Source of the DNA: Bartonella taylorii
GTDB lineage: Bacteria > Pseudomonadota > Alphaproteobacteria > Rhizobiales > Rhizobiaceae
DNA: 64,000 nucleotides
NCBI RefSeq assembly: GCF_023920105.1
Contig: NZ_CP083693.1
Coordinates: forward strand, 451,001-515,000
Direction: 5' to 3'
A program made the position numbers and the translations under genes. Below are positions 1-8,519 of the stretch, in pieces. Position 1 is the first letter of the stretch. Each line of letters starts with the position of its first letter. The notes under the pieces are model-generated. The model saw only the letters and a list, made by a program, of their open reading frames with translations. It did no database searches and was not told the DNA's origin.

Positions 1-234
1 AACGCTCTGGAGTGCGTAAATGCGTAATGAAGCCGAAAGACTCACTTTTTGTGGTCTTTGGCTGTCAATATCGGTGATAATAAAGGCTAAGGATTTTCCT
101 TTTCTATGTGCTATGGCTTTGAGAACGTCTAGAAATGGTTGCTCTAAAGATACGCTTGTTGTGTGTCCACCAATTCGTACGGATATTTTTCGTGGTACCA
201 CTTTTGACCAATCAATAAGATTATTTTCGTGCAT
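1..234 (-). CDS. Ribbon-helix-helix domain protein, 3' end cut by window edge
   Basis: A reading frame opens at the ATG complementary to 232-234 and runs 78 codons to the window edge without a stop. The protein starts MHENNLIDWSKVVPRKISVR and continues with a segment (GGHTTSVSLEQPFLDVLKAI) typical of the Rhizobiales ribbon-helix-helix family, small proteins thought to bind DNA as dimers. It lies 10 bases downstream of the DUF4169 gene, which itself follows sspB by 7 bases, so the three form one minus-strand operon. That arrangement is common in alphaproteobacteria. The target of this protein is unknown. The C-terminus lies outside the window. Confidence 0.8.
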   Translation of the reverse strand, partial: MHENNLIDWSKVVPRKISVRIGGHTTSVSLEQPFLDVLKAIAHRKGKSLAFIITDIDSQRPQKVSLSASLRIYALQSV

Positions 235-244
235 TTTTTTACTC

Positions 245-427
245 TTATTCGTCGTACCATAAACGATTTTGATCAAGAAATTTTTGCGCTTTTAAAGCTT
301 CTTTTTTCTCGAAAAGTTTTTCAGCTTTTGTTCGTCCAAAACGATTGCGATTTTCTTCTGCATGGACAGCTTTTTCTGCACGTTTTTTTTGTTTTCGAAA
401 TTGGCGAAGGTTAATCGGTTCAGTCAT
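245..427 (-). CDS. DUF4169 family small basic protein
   Basis: This 60-residue protein begins MTEPINLRQFRKQKKRAEKA and is dominated by lysine, arginine, glutamate and alanine, with a helical charged character. The N-terminus INLRQFRKxKKR and the 60-residue length fit the DUF4169 family of alphaproteobacteria. Its position between an sspB homologue and a ribbon-helix-helix gene is the usual neighbourhood for that family. It starts 7 bases after the sspB stop, so it is co-transcribed. No biochemical role is known; the charge pattern would suit RNA or protein binding, but that is only inference. Confidence 0.8.
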   Translation of the reverse strand: MTEPINLRQFRKQKKRAEKAVHAEENRNRFGRTKAEKLFEKKEALKAQKFLDQNRLWYDE

Positions 428-434
428 GAGATAT

Positions 435-980
435 TTATTTTTTTCTAAAAGAATCTAATGAGACAACATCAGCACTTTGTTTGGCATCATTGTTTGAAGT
501 TTCCTGACTTGTAATGGAATTTTGTTCTTTTATAAGCGTATTTTCTTTTTTTTGTTTGTCTGATAGAATGATCGGTGTGGATGATGTATTTTCTGGTTTT
601 TTACTCTCTCCAAGGTTAAGATTTGAAGGAAGGTCAAATGCTGCTTCAAATGACGCTACAGGGTCATAAAATACTTGGATAGAAGTAAAAGGAATCACGA
701 GTTTTTCACTAATTTCTCTAAAAGAGAGTGTTACTTCGAAGGCATTTTCCGAAACACTTAAGTCTCTAAACTGATGTTGTAATACGATTGTCATTTGCTC
801 TGGATAACGACTTTTAAGACGAGGAGAAATTTTTACGCCTAGGGCATTTGTTAAAAAAGTAATAAAAAAATGGTGATTTCCTGGAAGTCCTGCTTTAGCA
901 ACTTCCGATAAAACTTTACGGATAACTCCACGAAGCGCATCCTGAACGAGAATATCGTAACGGATTTGATCTTGAATCAT
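435..980 (-). CDS. sspB: SspB-type ClpXP specificity-enhancing factor
   Basis: This 181-residue protein resembles the alphaproteobacterial SspB family (stringent starvation protein B). SspB dimers bind ssrA-tagged proteins and hand them to ClpXP for degradation. The N-terminal part (IRYDILVQDALRGVIRKVL, then GNHHFFITFLT and a predicted beta-rich core ending IPFTSIQVFYDP) matches the conserved substrate-binding domain at residues 5-110. The remaining 70 residues are polar and low in order, ending VVSLDSFRKK. Such a flexible tail, with a short ClpX-contacting motif at the very end, is usual for the family. The tmRNA gene that makes the ssrA tag lies on the same strand just upstream (1150-1490), so tag synthesis and tag delivery are neighbours. 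First gene of the sspB-DUF4169-RHH operon. Confidence 0.92.
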   Translation of the reverse strand: MIQDQIRYDILVQDALRGVIRKVLSEVAKAGLPGNHHFFITFLTNALGVKISPRLKSRYPEQMTIVLQHQFRDLSVSENAFEVTLSFREISEKLVIPFTSIQVFYDPVASFEAAFDLPSNLNLGESKKPENTSSTPIILSDKQKKENTLIKEQNSITSQETSNNDAKQSADVVSLDSFRKK

Positions 981-1149
981 CGAATGTTCCTTTTATTTCA
1001 CGCAGAAGATGAGCGTGCATAATATTGTGCAATAGAATGTATTTTAAAGCTAGCAATATTTCGTCTACGATGCATCTAAATTAACCGAAAATAATATGAA
1101 ATTTTATGAAAAATAATATCTGATAGATTAATCAATAATATTAACAAAA

Positions 1150-1490
1150 GTGAAGGCTTCTGTTGCCAGGTGCCTTCGAACCCCGCTTAAACCTGCGACG
1201 GTTTAAGGCTTAATTTGAAGCATTCACACCACCTTAAGCGGCGAGACGTGCTTCCGCATAGTTGTCATTTGCAACTACTCATTTAGTCCGATAACGGTGG
1301 TACCATGCCGAGTAAAAGAGCGATCTTTACGCCTTTGTCGATCCTATTTCGCCCCCATCAAAATATAACCAATAGAGATTATACTTTGGTGGAGGCGCCG
1401 GGTACCGCCCCCGGGTCCAATAGGTTTATTTCACCGTCCATTTATTACCATAGCTGGCAAGCCAGCTCTTTAAATATAGATGAAGAATAG
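1150..1490 (-). ncRNA. ssrA: tmRNA, circularly permuted two-piece (alpha type)
   Basis: Read on the minus strand, the acceptor piece ends in GCGCCTCCACCA (CCA complementary to 1387-1389). After an intervening stretch of about 30 bases the coding piece begins GGGGGCGAAATAGGATCGAC at 1356. GGGGGCG pairs with CGCCTCC to form the tRNA-like acceptor stem. The tag reading frame lies at 1272-1234 and encodes ANDNYAEARLAA followed by TAA, the classic alphaproteobacterial degradation tag ending in LAA. The order acceptor piece, spacer, coding piece is the permuted arrangement known from alphaproteobacteria, in which processing releases two RNAs. The 3' region carries a GAAGGC/GCCTTC hairpin near 1154-1180. 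Outer ends are approximate. tmRNA rescues stalled ribosomes and marks the nascent peptide for ClpXP. Confidence 0.95.
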
Positions 1491-1604
1491 CCTTTCGGAA
1501 AGGGGGGGTTGTTAATATTTTAAATCCTCTAATTATTTATAAGCTATATTTAGATGTGGCTGCCAAAATACAGCCGCTAATTCTTGGAGAGGAGATGTCG
1601 CAGA

Positions 1605-1910
1605 ATGACAAATGATCTAGCAGATATTAAATTATATGATCCAAATCCTGATGAAGCTGCCATAGAACGGCTAAGACAGCGTTTGGCTTTGGTGATGCAA
1701 AAGCAGGATGCATCATTGGTTGCTACATCAGATCCAAAAGAGCTGGAACGCGTTGAAAAATGGGTTCAAGATGTCTTAGGTGCCGATGCGCAGAGCGCTA
1801 AAACAGCTGTTTCAAAAGTTGCAGATATGATGTCTGGAGAGCGTAGGAAAAGTCGTATGACTTTTTATTATTTGGTCGCTAAACAATTAAACGCACTTCA
1901 TAAAATTTAA
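1605..1910 (+). CDS. DUF2853 family protein
   Basis: This 101-residue protein starts MTNDLADIKLYDPNPDEAAI and matches the DUF2853 family of small, mostly helical proteins of unknown function in alphaproteobacteria. The ATG at 1605 is preferred over the upstream in-frame TTG at 1584 because a strong ribosome-binding site (GGAGAGGAG, 1586-1594) sits ten bases ahead of it; from the TTG that site would be inside the coding region. The gene is closed by a clean intrinsic terminator at 1951-1974. A mutated copy of its 3' half plus terminator recurs at 3488-3628, so it was part of the segment duplicated along with the downstream transporter. Confidence 0.85.
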   Translation: MTNDLADIKLYDPNPDEAAIERLRQRLALVMQKQDASLVATSDPKELERVEKWVQDVLGADAQSAKTAVSKVADMMSGERRKSRMTFYYLVAKQLNALHKI

Positions 1911-1950
1911 ACAGTATCAAAATTAAATTTTTATACAATTATTACAAAAA

Positions 1951-1974
1951 AGCCCAAGTAATTGGGCTTTTTCG
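1951..1974 (+). terminator. Intrinsic terminator after DUF2853 gene, possibly bidirectional
   Basis: The stem GCCCAA/TTGGGC (1952-1957 with 1962-1967) is flanked by A-rich sequence upstream and a T-run downstream. It can therefore stop transcription of the DUF2853 gene and also of the convergent MFS gene that ends at 1991. Confidence 0.85.
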
Positions 1975-1990
1975 TTTCATGTGGGAAGTT

Positions 1991-3298
1991 TTAATGGGGC
2001 TCATCCTCTTGAAGATATCCCCCCTTACTCATATCCGGTATAAAAAGGGTAGCTATGAATGCAATGATCATCACGCCGGTTACGTAAAAATAAAAGAGTG
2101 ATTCATGTCCTATATTTTTTAATCCAAGTGCTACGTATTCAGCAGAACCACCAAATAATGCATTACCAATAGCATGAGAGAGACCAACTCCTAGTGCTCG
2201 CACTGAAGAGGGAAACATTGCTGATTTTACGACACCAGAGATGGATGTATACATGCTCATGATACAGAGTATTCCAATAATGGCTGTCAGCGCAATCCAT
2301 GTATTATCCGTGTGACCGATTATGAGAAGTCCAGGAATCGTAAAGAGAGTAGAGAGTGCACTCCAAATGATAAGTAAATTTTTTGTCCCAATTTTATCAG
2401 CTAGAATACCAAATACGGGTTGAAGTAATATGAAAATAAAGAGTGCAGCAGTCATTATGGTTGTCGCGGTATGTTTATCAAAACCGGTAGTTGTGATCAG
2501 ATATTTCTGCATATATGTCGTACAGGTGTAAAATGTGAGAGATCCTCCAGAGGCGAAGAGAGCAATCACAAAAAAAGCTTTTGTGTGTTTGCTTAGAAGC
2601 TCTTTAAGACTCCCAGTTTGTTTTTGAGAGCGGCTTTCTTTAGTGGTTGTTTCATGAAGCGAACGACGTAGATAAAGTATAACTACTGCTGCTAATCCAC
2701 CAATCGCAAAAGGAATACGCCAGCCCCATGTTCTTAATTGGTCTTCCGTTAGATAAAGTGCCAAAATAAATATAATAAAACTGCCTAAAAGTTGACCAGT
2801 AATAAGTGTGGTAGATTGGAAAGAAGCAAAGAGACCGCGATGATTTTTAAGGGAAACTTCGCTTATATAAGTTGCAGCTGTACCATATTCACCACCTGCT
2901 GAAAGTCCCTGCATCATTCGAAGTAAAAGCAGAAGAATTGCTGCTGTTATTCCAATAGTTTCATAGGTGGGAAGTATAGAGATGAGAAAAGAGCCACCAC
3001 ACATCATAAAAATAGATATGAGCATTGAGCGTTTGCGTCCATAACGATCAGCAATAAAGCCAAAAAGCCAACTTCCAATTGGGCGCATAAGAAAACCAAT
3101 AAAGAAGATTCCTGCAGTTTTTAAAAATTGGGTAACAACATCTCCATCTGAAGGGAAAAATTGTGGTGCAAAGTAAATCGATGCAAATGAGTAAATATAA
3201 AAATCATACCACTCTACCAGATTACCTAACGCGCTGGATATGATAGCAAAAACACGTTTTCTTGTATCATGTTGTATTAAAGTTGTTTCATTTTTCAT
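1991..3298 (-). CDS. MFS transporter, MHS (KgtP/ProP-like) family, copy 1
   Basis: This 435-residue, roughly 12-helix membrane protein belongs to the metabolite:H+ symporter branch of the major facilitator superfamily, which takes up dicarboxylates, 2-oxoglutarate or osmolytes by proton symport. Seen directly: the N-terminal signature [16 protein letters not shown], the MFS loop motif [13 protein letters not shown], the charged segment QGLSAGGEYGTAATYISEV, and [12 protein letters not shown] before the central loop. The substrate cannot be read from sequence; 2-oxoglutarate or another carboxylate is a reasonable family-based guess. It is the first of three tandem paralogues of identical length (others at 3644 and 5594), all on the minus strand, each with its own upstream region rather than one tight operon. 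Confidence 0.88.
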   Translation of the reverse strand: MKNETTLIQHDTRKRVFAIISSALGNLVEWYDFYIYSFASIYFAPQFFPSDGDVVTQFLKTAGIFFIGFLMRPIGSWLFGFIADRYGRKRSMLISIFMMCGGSFLISILPTYETIGITAAILLLLLRMMQGLSAGGEYGTAATYISEVSLKNHRGLFASFQSTTLITGQLLGSFIIFILALYLTEDQLRTWGWRIPFAIGGLAAVVILYLRRSLHETTTKESRSQKQTGSLKELLSKHTKAFFVIALFASGGSLTFYTCTTYMQKYLITTTGFDKHTATTIMTAALFIFILLQPVFGILADKIGTKNLLIIWSALSTLFTIPGLLIIGHTDNTWIALTAIIGILCIMSMYTSISGVVKSAMFPSSVRALGVGLSHAIGNALFGGSAEYVALGLKNIGHESLFYFYVTGVMIIAFIATLFIPDMSKGGYLQEDEPH

Positions 3299-3487
3299 GA
3301 AGCGCTCCCCTTTTAGAACTATAGTTTATTTTTTTCTATTTAAAGTTGTTTACGATTTGTATTATCAAAATTCAATTGTGTAATGATAATTTCTTGTGAA
3401 AGTTCTGTGAGACGGTTTAATTGTGCTAACTGTTCATGCCTTTTGAAACCTATATTTTTGTAGGTGGATAAAAGTTATCAAATCGGA

Positions 3488-3605
3488 TTTCAAGAGAGAC
3501 AATACCTTGAAAGATAGGTTCAAGATGTCTTTGGTACGGATGAATGGAATGCAAAAATAGCAGCTTCAAAAGTTGCAGAGGTGATGTTTGGTGATTATGG
3601 AAAAA
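3488..3605 (+). pseudogene. Relic of a duplicated DUF2853 gene (3' part)
   Basis: In one frame this stretch reads LER*VQDVFGTDEWNAKIA followed by ASKVAEVMFGDYGKS. It aligns with VEKWVQDVLGADAQSAKTA and VSKVADMMSGERRKS of the intact DUF2853 gene at 1605-1910. The tryptophan codon TGG has become the stop TAG and the 5' half is unrecognisable. It is followed by the same type of terminator. It is therefore a dead duplicate. Confidence 0.85.
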
Positions 3606-3628
3606 GCCCAATTTCTTAGGCTTTTTTA
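3601..3628 (+). terminator. Intrinsic terminator, duplicated copy
   Basis: An A-run, then AAGCCCAATTTCTTAGGCTT and a T-run. It corresponds in position to the terminator at 1951-1974 and also faces the end of the minus-strand transporter at 3644. Confidence 0.7.
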
Positions 3629-3643
3629 TTTCATATAGAAATT

Positions 3644-4951
3644 TTAATGGATTTCATCATCTTTTAGATATCCTCCTTTGTCTATATCTGGCATCAAGAG
3701 AATTGAGATGAGTGCAATGATCATCATACCAACTATATAAAAGAAGAAGACAGTTTCATGTCCTATACTTTTTAATCCAAGTGCTACATACTCGGCAGAA
3801 CCGCCAAACAGTGCATTCCCAATGGCAAAAGCAAGTCCAACCCCGATTGCTCGGATTGAAGCAGGGAACAGTTCTGCTTTTATGATACCAGCGATGGATG
3901 TATAAAAACTCATAATACAGAGCATTCCTATAATAATTAAGAGTGCAATCCATGCATTGTGGGCATGCCCGATCATTTTAAGCACAGGAATTGTACAGAT
4001 GATGGATAAGGTACTCCAACTGATGAGTGAAGCCTTTTTTCCAATCTTATCGGCTAGAAAACCAAAGAGGGGTTGGAGTAAAACAAAAATGAAAAGTGCT
4101 GCAGTCATTATCGTTGTTGCAGTGTGTTTGTCGAAACCGGTTGTTGTGATCAGATATTTTTGCATGTAAGTGGTGTATGTATAAAATGTGAGAGACCCTC
4201 CCGCTGTAAAGCCAACAACCAAAAAGAAAGCTTTTTTGTGGTTGCGTAAAAGTTCTCTAATACTACCAGCGTGCTTTTTAGAACGACTTTCTTTTGTAGT
4301 TGTTTCATGGAGTGAACGACGCAGATAAATCGCAACTATTGCTCCAAAGCCACCAATCACAAAAGGAATACGCCAACCCCATGATTTTAACTGATCTTCG
4401 TTAAGGTAAAGTGCTAGAATAAATATAATAAAGCTGGCGAAAAGTTGACCTGTGATCGTTGTAGCATATTGGAAGGAAGCAAAGAGCCCGCGACGGTTTT
4501 TGGGGGCGACTTCACTCATGTAAGTTGCTGTTGTACCATATTCACCGCCAACTGAAAGTCCTTGAAACATGCGGATTAAAAGCAGAAAGAATGCTGCTGT
4601 TATTCCAATAGTTTCATAGGTGGGAAGTATGGCGATGAGGAATGAACCACCACACATCATAAAAACAGAAGTGAGCATTGAGCGTTTGCGTCCATAACGG
4701 TCGGCAATGTATCCGAAAAGCCATGCTCCAATAGGGCGCATAAGAAAGCCAATAAAAAAGATTCCTGCAGTTTTTAACAGTGGTGTAACGGCATCATCAT
4801 CAGAAGGAAAAAATTGTGATGCGAAATAAATGGACGTAAATGAGTAAACATAAAAATCATACCATTCTACGAGATTTCCTGATGCACTGGCTATGATAGC
4901 AAAAATACGTTTCCTTGTATCATGTGGTGCTAAAGTTGTTGCGTTTTTCAC
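3644..4951 (-). CDS. MFS transporter, MHS (KgtP/ProP-like) family, copy 2
   Basis: This 435-residue paralogue of the transporters at 1991 and 5594 has the same layout: [20 protein letters not shown] at the N-terminus, [14 protein letters not shown] between helices 2 and 3, [19 protein letters not shown], and a conserved [19 protein letters not shown] segment in the second half. All family motifs are present and the frame is intact, so it is presumably functional. Differences from copies 1 and 3 are spread through the protein and include the helix linings (for example [16 protein letters not shown] against [16 protein letters not shown] in copy 1), which would allow different substrate preferences. 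A dead DUF2853 fragment sits immediately downstream. Confidence 0.88.
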   Translation of the reverse strand: MKNATTLAPHDTRKRIFAIIASASGNLVEWYDFYVYSFTSIYFASQFFPSDDDAVTPLLKTAGIFFIGFLMRPIGAWLFGYIADRYGRKRSMLTSVFMMCGGSFLIAILPTYETIGITAAFFLLLIRMFQGLSVGGEYGTTATYMSEVAPKNRRGLFASFQYATTITGQLFASFIIFILALYLNEDQLKSWGWRIPFVIGGFGAIVAIYLRRSLHETTTKESRSKKHAGSIRELLRNHKKAFFLVVGFTAGGSLTFYTYTTYMQKYLITTTGFDKHTATTIMTAALFIFVLLQPLFGFLADKIGKKASLISWSTLSIICTIPVLKMIGHAHNAWIALLIIIGMLCIMSFYTSIAGIIKAELFPASIRAIGVGLAFAIGNALFGGSAEYVALGLKSIGHETVFFFYIVGMMIIALISILLMPDIDKGGYLKDDEIH

Positions 4952-5550
4952 AAAATACCCCCCTTTAGATCTATAGTTTATTTTTTCTATTTAAAGTTGT
5001 TTACGATTTGTATCATCAAAATTCAATTGTATAATGATAATATTTGGTGAAAGTTCTTTGAGACGGCTTAATTGGGTTAACTGTTCATGCTTTTTGGGTT
5101 CTTTATTTTGGTAGTAAGATGAAAAAATATAATCTTCATAAGAAGCTGTATTTTGCTTGCTTAATTAGACTGTGTTTTTTTGATTTTCCCTTAGAGGAGA
5201 TGAAATTTACATGATTAAGAAAACTATCATTTTTGTTGCTTCACTATAAATTTAGCTAAAAATCAAGGCATATAATGGCGTTATTGAGGGTATTATGCAA
5301 TGCTTGACATTTAACGACAAATTTTTCCTATTTGTTGAATATCGTGCATTATAAGATATTGATTTATAACGGGGTAAGATTTTTATTTTTAAGTGTACTG
5401 CATTTTGTAGAAGAAAAAATAATGTACTCACAATATGGTGAGAGAGTTTACTTTTCACGGTTTATGTCAAAGAAAAGTATGTGACTTCGTTTATGGTACT
5501 AGAGATGGGGATATAACAGATTGTAAATACTGAATTTACACGGTTATCAC
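4952..5550. other. Spacer with duplicated transporter upstream region and a short signal-peptide relic
   Basis: About 4952-5095 is the upstream region of copy 2, closely similar to 3299-3450. Around 5192-5249 an AGAGGAG ribosome-binding site is followed within 20 bases by a 12-codon frame reading MIKKTIIFVASL and a stop. This looks like the beginning of a secreted or lipoprotein gene whose remainder is lost. Nothing else is supportable here. Confidence 0.4.
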
Positions 5551-5580
5551 AATCAAAAGCCCTAATAGGGCTTTTGATTT
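5551..5580. terminator. Intrinsic terminator, symmetrical
   Basis: AATCAAAAGCCCTA/TAGGGCTTTTGATT is a near-perfect 30-base inverted repeat with A-run and T-run flanks. It lies directly after the minus-strand transporter stop at 5594 and can act in either direction. Confidence 0.85.
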
Positions 5581-5593
5581 AGCATAGAAAGTT

Positions 5594-6901
5594 TTAATGG
5601 ATTCCATCACCTTGAAGATAGCCTTTTTTTCGGGCATCGGGCATCAGGAGAACTGCAATAAATGCAATTATCATCATGCCGGTTATATAAAAATAGAAGA
5701 TAGATTCATATCCCATATTTTTTAATCCAAGTGCTACGTATTCGGCTGATCCGCCAAATAATGCATTAGCAATAGCATAGGAGAGCCCAACTCCCATTGC
5801 GCGTACTGAAGCAGGGAACATTTCCGCTTTTACGATACCAGAAATGGACGTATAAAAGCTCATAATGCATAGCATTCCGATAATGATTAATAGAGCAATC
5901 GCTGTATCGTTAGTGTCAGCAATCATTCTAAGCCCAGGAATCGTAAAAATAATAGATAAAGCACTCCAGACGAGGAGTGAAGTTTTTGTACCAATTTTAT
6001 CAGCTAGAAAGCCAAATACAGGTTGAAGTAACATAAAAACAAAGAGTGCAGCGGTCATTATAGTTGTGGCTGTGTGTTTATCAAATCCGGTAGTTGTGAT
6101 CAGATACTTTTGCATATAAGTGGTATAGGTATAAAATGTGAGTGATCCTCCCGCTGTAAAGCCAATAACCAGAAAGAAAGCTTTTCTGTGATTGCGTAGA
6201 AGTTCTATAAGACTACCAGCCTGTTTTTTAGAACGACTTTCTTCGGTTGTTGTTTCATGAAGCGAACGGCGGAGATAAATCGCAACAATTGCCCCTAATC
6301 CACCAATTGCAAAAGGAATACGCCATCCCCATGCTTTTAACTGATCTTCTGTGAGATAAAGTGCCAGAATGAATATAACAAGGCTGGCTAAAAGTTGACC
6401 ACCAATCAGCGTAGTGTATTGAAAAGAGCTAAAAAATCCACGGCGATTTTTGAGGGCAACTTCACTCATATAAGTTGCTGTAGTGCCGTATTCACCGCCG
6501 ACAGAAAGTCCCTGAAGCATTCGAAGTAAAAGTAAAAGAACTGCTGCTGCCATTCCAATGGTTTCATAGGTAGGAAGTACAGCGATTAGGAACGAACCGC
6601 CGCACATCATAAAAACAGAAATAAGCATTGAGCGTTTGCGTCCATAACGATCAGCAATAAATCCGAAGAGCCATCCACCAATTGGGCGCATAAGAAAACC
6701 AATAGCAAAGACACCAGCAGCTTTTAAAAGTTGTGCAACAACATTACCATCAGAGGGAAAGAATTGTGATGCAAAATAAATCGATGTAAAGGAATAAACG
6801 TAAAAGTCGTACCACTCTACTAGATTACCTGATGCACTAGATACGATAGCAAAGATACGTTTTCTTGTATCATGTGGTGCTAGAACTGCTTCATTCGCCA
6901 T
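5594..6901 (-). CDS. MFS transporter, MHS (KgtP/ProP-like) family, copy 3
   Basis: Third tandem paralogue, 435 residues, starting [20 protein letters not shown]. It shows the full MHS pattern: [53 protein letters not shown] and [12 protein letters not shown]. It is closer to copy 2 than to copy 1 in the region after the first helix. Its upstream region is shared with thyA, which is transcribed the other way from 7101, so the roughly 200 bases between them must hold both promoters. The frame is intact. A carboxylate or osmolyte symport role is inferred from family only. Confidence 0.88.
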   Translation of the reverse strand: MANEAVLAPHDTRKRIFAIVSSASGNLVEWYDFYVYSFTSIYFASQFFPSDGNVVAQLLKAAGVFAIGFLMRPIGGWLFGFIADRYGRKRSMLISVFMMCGGSFLIAVLPTYETIGMAAAVLLLLLRMLQGLSVGGEYGTTATYMSEVALKNRRGFFSSFQYTTLIGGQLLASLVIFILALYLTEDQLKAWGWRIPFAIGGLGAIVAIYLRRSLHETTTEESRSKKQAGSLIELLRNHRKAFFLVIGFTAGGSLTFYTYTTYMQKYLITTTGFDKHTATTIMTAALFVFMLLQPVFGFLADKIGTKTSLLVWSALSIIFTIPGLRMIADTNDTAIALLIIIGMLCIMSFYTSISGIVKAEMFPASVRAMGVGLSYAIANALFGGSAEYVALGLKNMGYESIFYFYITGMMIIAFIAVLLMPDARKKGYLQGDGIH

Positions 6902-7100
6902 AAGTCTATCCCTTTATTTATGTTCGTTTATTTAGATCTCTAGGAACGGTCTACAGTATTTTATCTTTTGCGTCAAAAATTTAATTGGATGGTAATAATA
7001 TTCTTGTGCAAGATGTTTGAGAAGAGAGATTTAAATTGTATTTTTACGAATTTTACAGTTTTTATTTTCTATAATTAATAGAATCGTCCATAATATTGAT

Positions 7101-7895
7101 ATGAAAACCTACCTTGATCTTTTATCACATGTTTTAAATCAGGGCATTGATCGTGCAGATCGTACCGGTGTTGGGACGCGATCAGTTTTTGGGTATCAGA
7201 TGCGGTTTGATTTACAGGTTGGGTTCCCATTGTTGACAACAAAGAAATTGCATTTGCGCTCGATCATCTATGAGCTTTTGTGGTTTCTTAAAGGTGATAC
7301 AAATATTGCATGGTTGAAGGAACATGGTGTGTCAATCTGGGATGAATGGGCCGATGAAAAGGGGAATCTTGGCCCTATTTACGGTTATCAGTGGCGTTCT
7401 TGGCCAGCTCCTGATGGGCGACATATTGATCAAATTAATAATCTCTTAACTATGATCAAAAAAACGCCTGATTCTCGTCGTTTAATTGTATCTGCTTGGA
7501 ATCCTGCATTGATAGAGGAAATGGCTCTTCCACCTTGTCATTGTCTTTTTCAATTTTACGTTGCTGATGGTAAATTATCCTGCCAACTTTATCAACGTTC
7601 AGCAGATATTTTCTTAGGTGTTCCCTTCAATATTGCTTCCTATGCGTTATTAACAATGATGATTGCGCAAGTGAGCGGACTTAAAGTAGGAGATTTTATT
7701 CATACTCTCGGTGATGCTCACCTTTATTCTAATCATTTTAAACAGGCTCGATATCAGTTATCACGTGTACCAAATACTTTGCCGTTTATGCGTATAAATC
7801 CAGAGGTAACAGATCTTTTTTCTTTTAAATTTGAGGATTTTGAATTGCTTAATTATGAAGCACAGCCACATATTAAAGCACCGGTAGCAATATGA
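7101..7895 (+). CDS. thyA: Thymidylate synthase
   Basis: At 264 residues this is the same length as the E. coli enzyme. ThyA converts dUMP to dTMP using 5,10-methylenetetrahydrofolate and releases dihydrofolate. The catalytic cysteine is C146 in [12 protein letters not shown]. Other hallmarks are [11 protein letters not shown] (phosphate binding), the arginine pair in [13 protein letters not shown], and GDAHLYSNH near the C-terminus. The start is the ATG at 7101. The stop overlaps the start of folA in ATGA, so the two are translationally coupled. This pairs production of dihydrofolate with its re-reduction. Confidence 0.97.
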   Translation: MKTYLDLLSHVLNQGIDRADRTGVGTRSVFGYQMRFDLQVGFPLLTTKKLHLRSIIYELLWFLKGDTNIAWLKEHGVSIWDEWADEKGNLGPIYGYQWRSWPAPDGRHIDQINNLLTMIKKTPDSRRLIVSAWNPALIEEMALPPCHCLFQFYVADGKLSCQLYQRSADIFLGVPFNIASYALLTMMIAQVSGLKVGDFIHTLGDAHLYSNHFKQARYQLSRVPNTLPFMRINPEVTDLFSFKFEDFELLNYEAQPHIKAPVAI

Positions 7896-8401
7896 CTTTT
7901 CAAGTTTGTTTAATTGCAGCTGTTGCAGAAAATGGTGTTATCGGTCATGAAGGTGATCTGCCTTGGCATTTGTCGACGGATTTGCAACGCTTTAAGGCTT
8001 TGACTTTCGGTAAACCCATTATTATGGGTCGAAAGACTTGGGATTCTCTTGGGCGTCCTTTACCTGGGCGCACGAATATTGTCATTACCCGCAATCGTGC
8101 TTTCACAGCTGAAGGAGCTGTTATTGCTCACTCTTTATCTCAGGCTTGTTCAGTTGCAAAAAGGGTAGCTTCTCAAAATAGTGCAGATGCAGTTTTTATT
8201 ATTGGTGGCGGTGAAATTTTTCAACAAGGGTTGCCTATTGCTGATAAAATATTCCTTACAGAAGTCTTAGCTTCCATTAAAGGTGACAGTTTTTTTCCTG
8301 TTTTCGATAAAGAAAAGTGGACTATTGTACAAACACAATATATTCCAGAAGGAGATAAAGACAGTCATCCATCACGTTTTGTGGTTTATGAGCGGAAGTA
8401 A
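7892..8401 (+). CDS. folA: Dihydrofolate reductase
   Basis: A 169-residue DHFR. It reduces dihydrofolate to tetrahydrofolate with NADPH, regenerating the cofactor oxidised by ThyA. Visible motifs are the N-terminal [18 protein letters not shown] with the substrate-binding acidic residue and Trp, [20 protein letters not shown] for NADPH binding, and [14 protein letters not shown]. It overlaps thyA by four bases. It is a chromosomal housekeeping copy and the main trimethoprim target. No regulatory signal of its own is visible, consistent with co-transcription with thyA. Confidence 0.96.
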   Translation: MTFQVCLIAAVAENGVIGHEGDLPWHLSTDLQRFKALTFGKPIIMGRKTWDSLGRPLPGRTNIVITRNRAFTAEGAVIAHSLSQACSVAKRVASQNSADAVFIIGGGEIFQQGLPIADKIFLTEVLASIKGDSFFPVFDKEKWTIVQTQYIPEGDKDSHPSRFVVYERK

Positions 8402-8519
8402 TCATTTGTAATTAAGTGGAAGAAGCCTGTTAGTTACATTGTAATCGGGTAAGAGGTATCCTATAAGATCGAGTGAATGGTTGATATTTGATTAATGGTA
8501 GTCAGTTAAAGAGGTGATG

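Larger units (their letters stand above)
1605..5100. repeat. Diverged tandem duplication: DUF2853 gene + terminator + MHS transporter + upstream region
   Basis: Unit A is the DUF2853 gene (1605-1910), terminator, transporter (1991-3298) and its upstream region (3299-3450). Unit B is a DUF2853 relic (3488-3605), terminator (3601-3628), transporter (3644-4951) and a closely similar upstream region (4952-5095). The two upstream regions share runs such as CTATTTAAAGTTGTTTACGA. The third transporter (5594-6901) has a terminator of the same style but no visible DUF2853 relic, and its upstream region is more diverged. Confidence 0.8.

Noticed and set aside
1305..1490. 61-codon plus-strand frame containing EAPGTAPGSNRF
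   Set aside because: It is antisense to the tmRNA acceptor piece; this type of frame is a recurrent false gene over alphaproteobacterial ssrA.
5252..5458. 68-codon minus-strand frame between transporter copies 2 and 3
   Set aside because: No ribosome-binding site, no family resemblance, and the surrounding sequence looks decayed.
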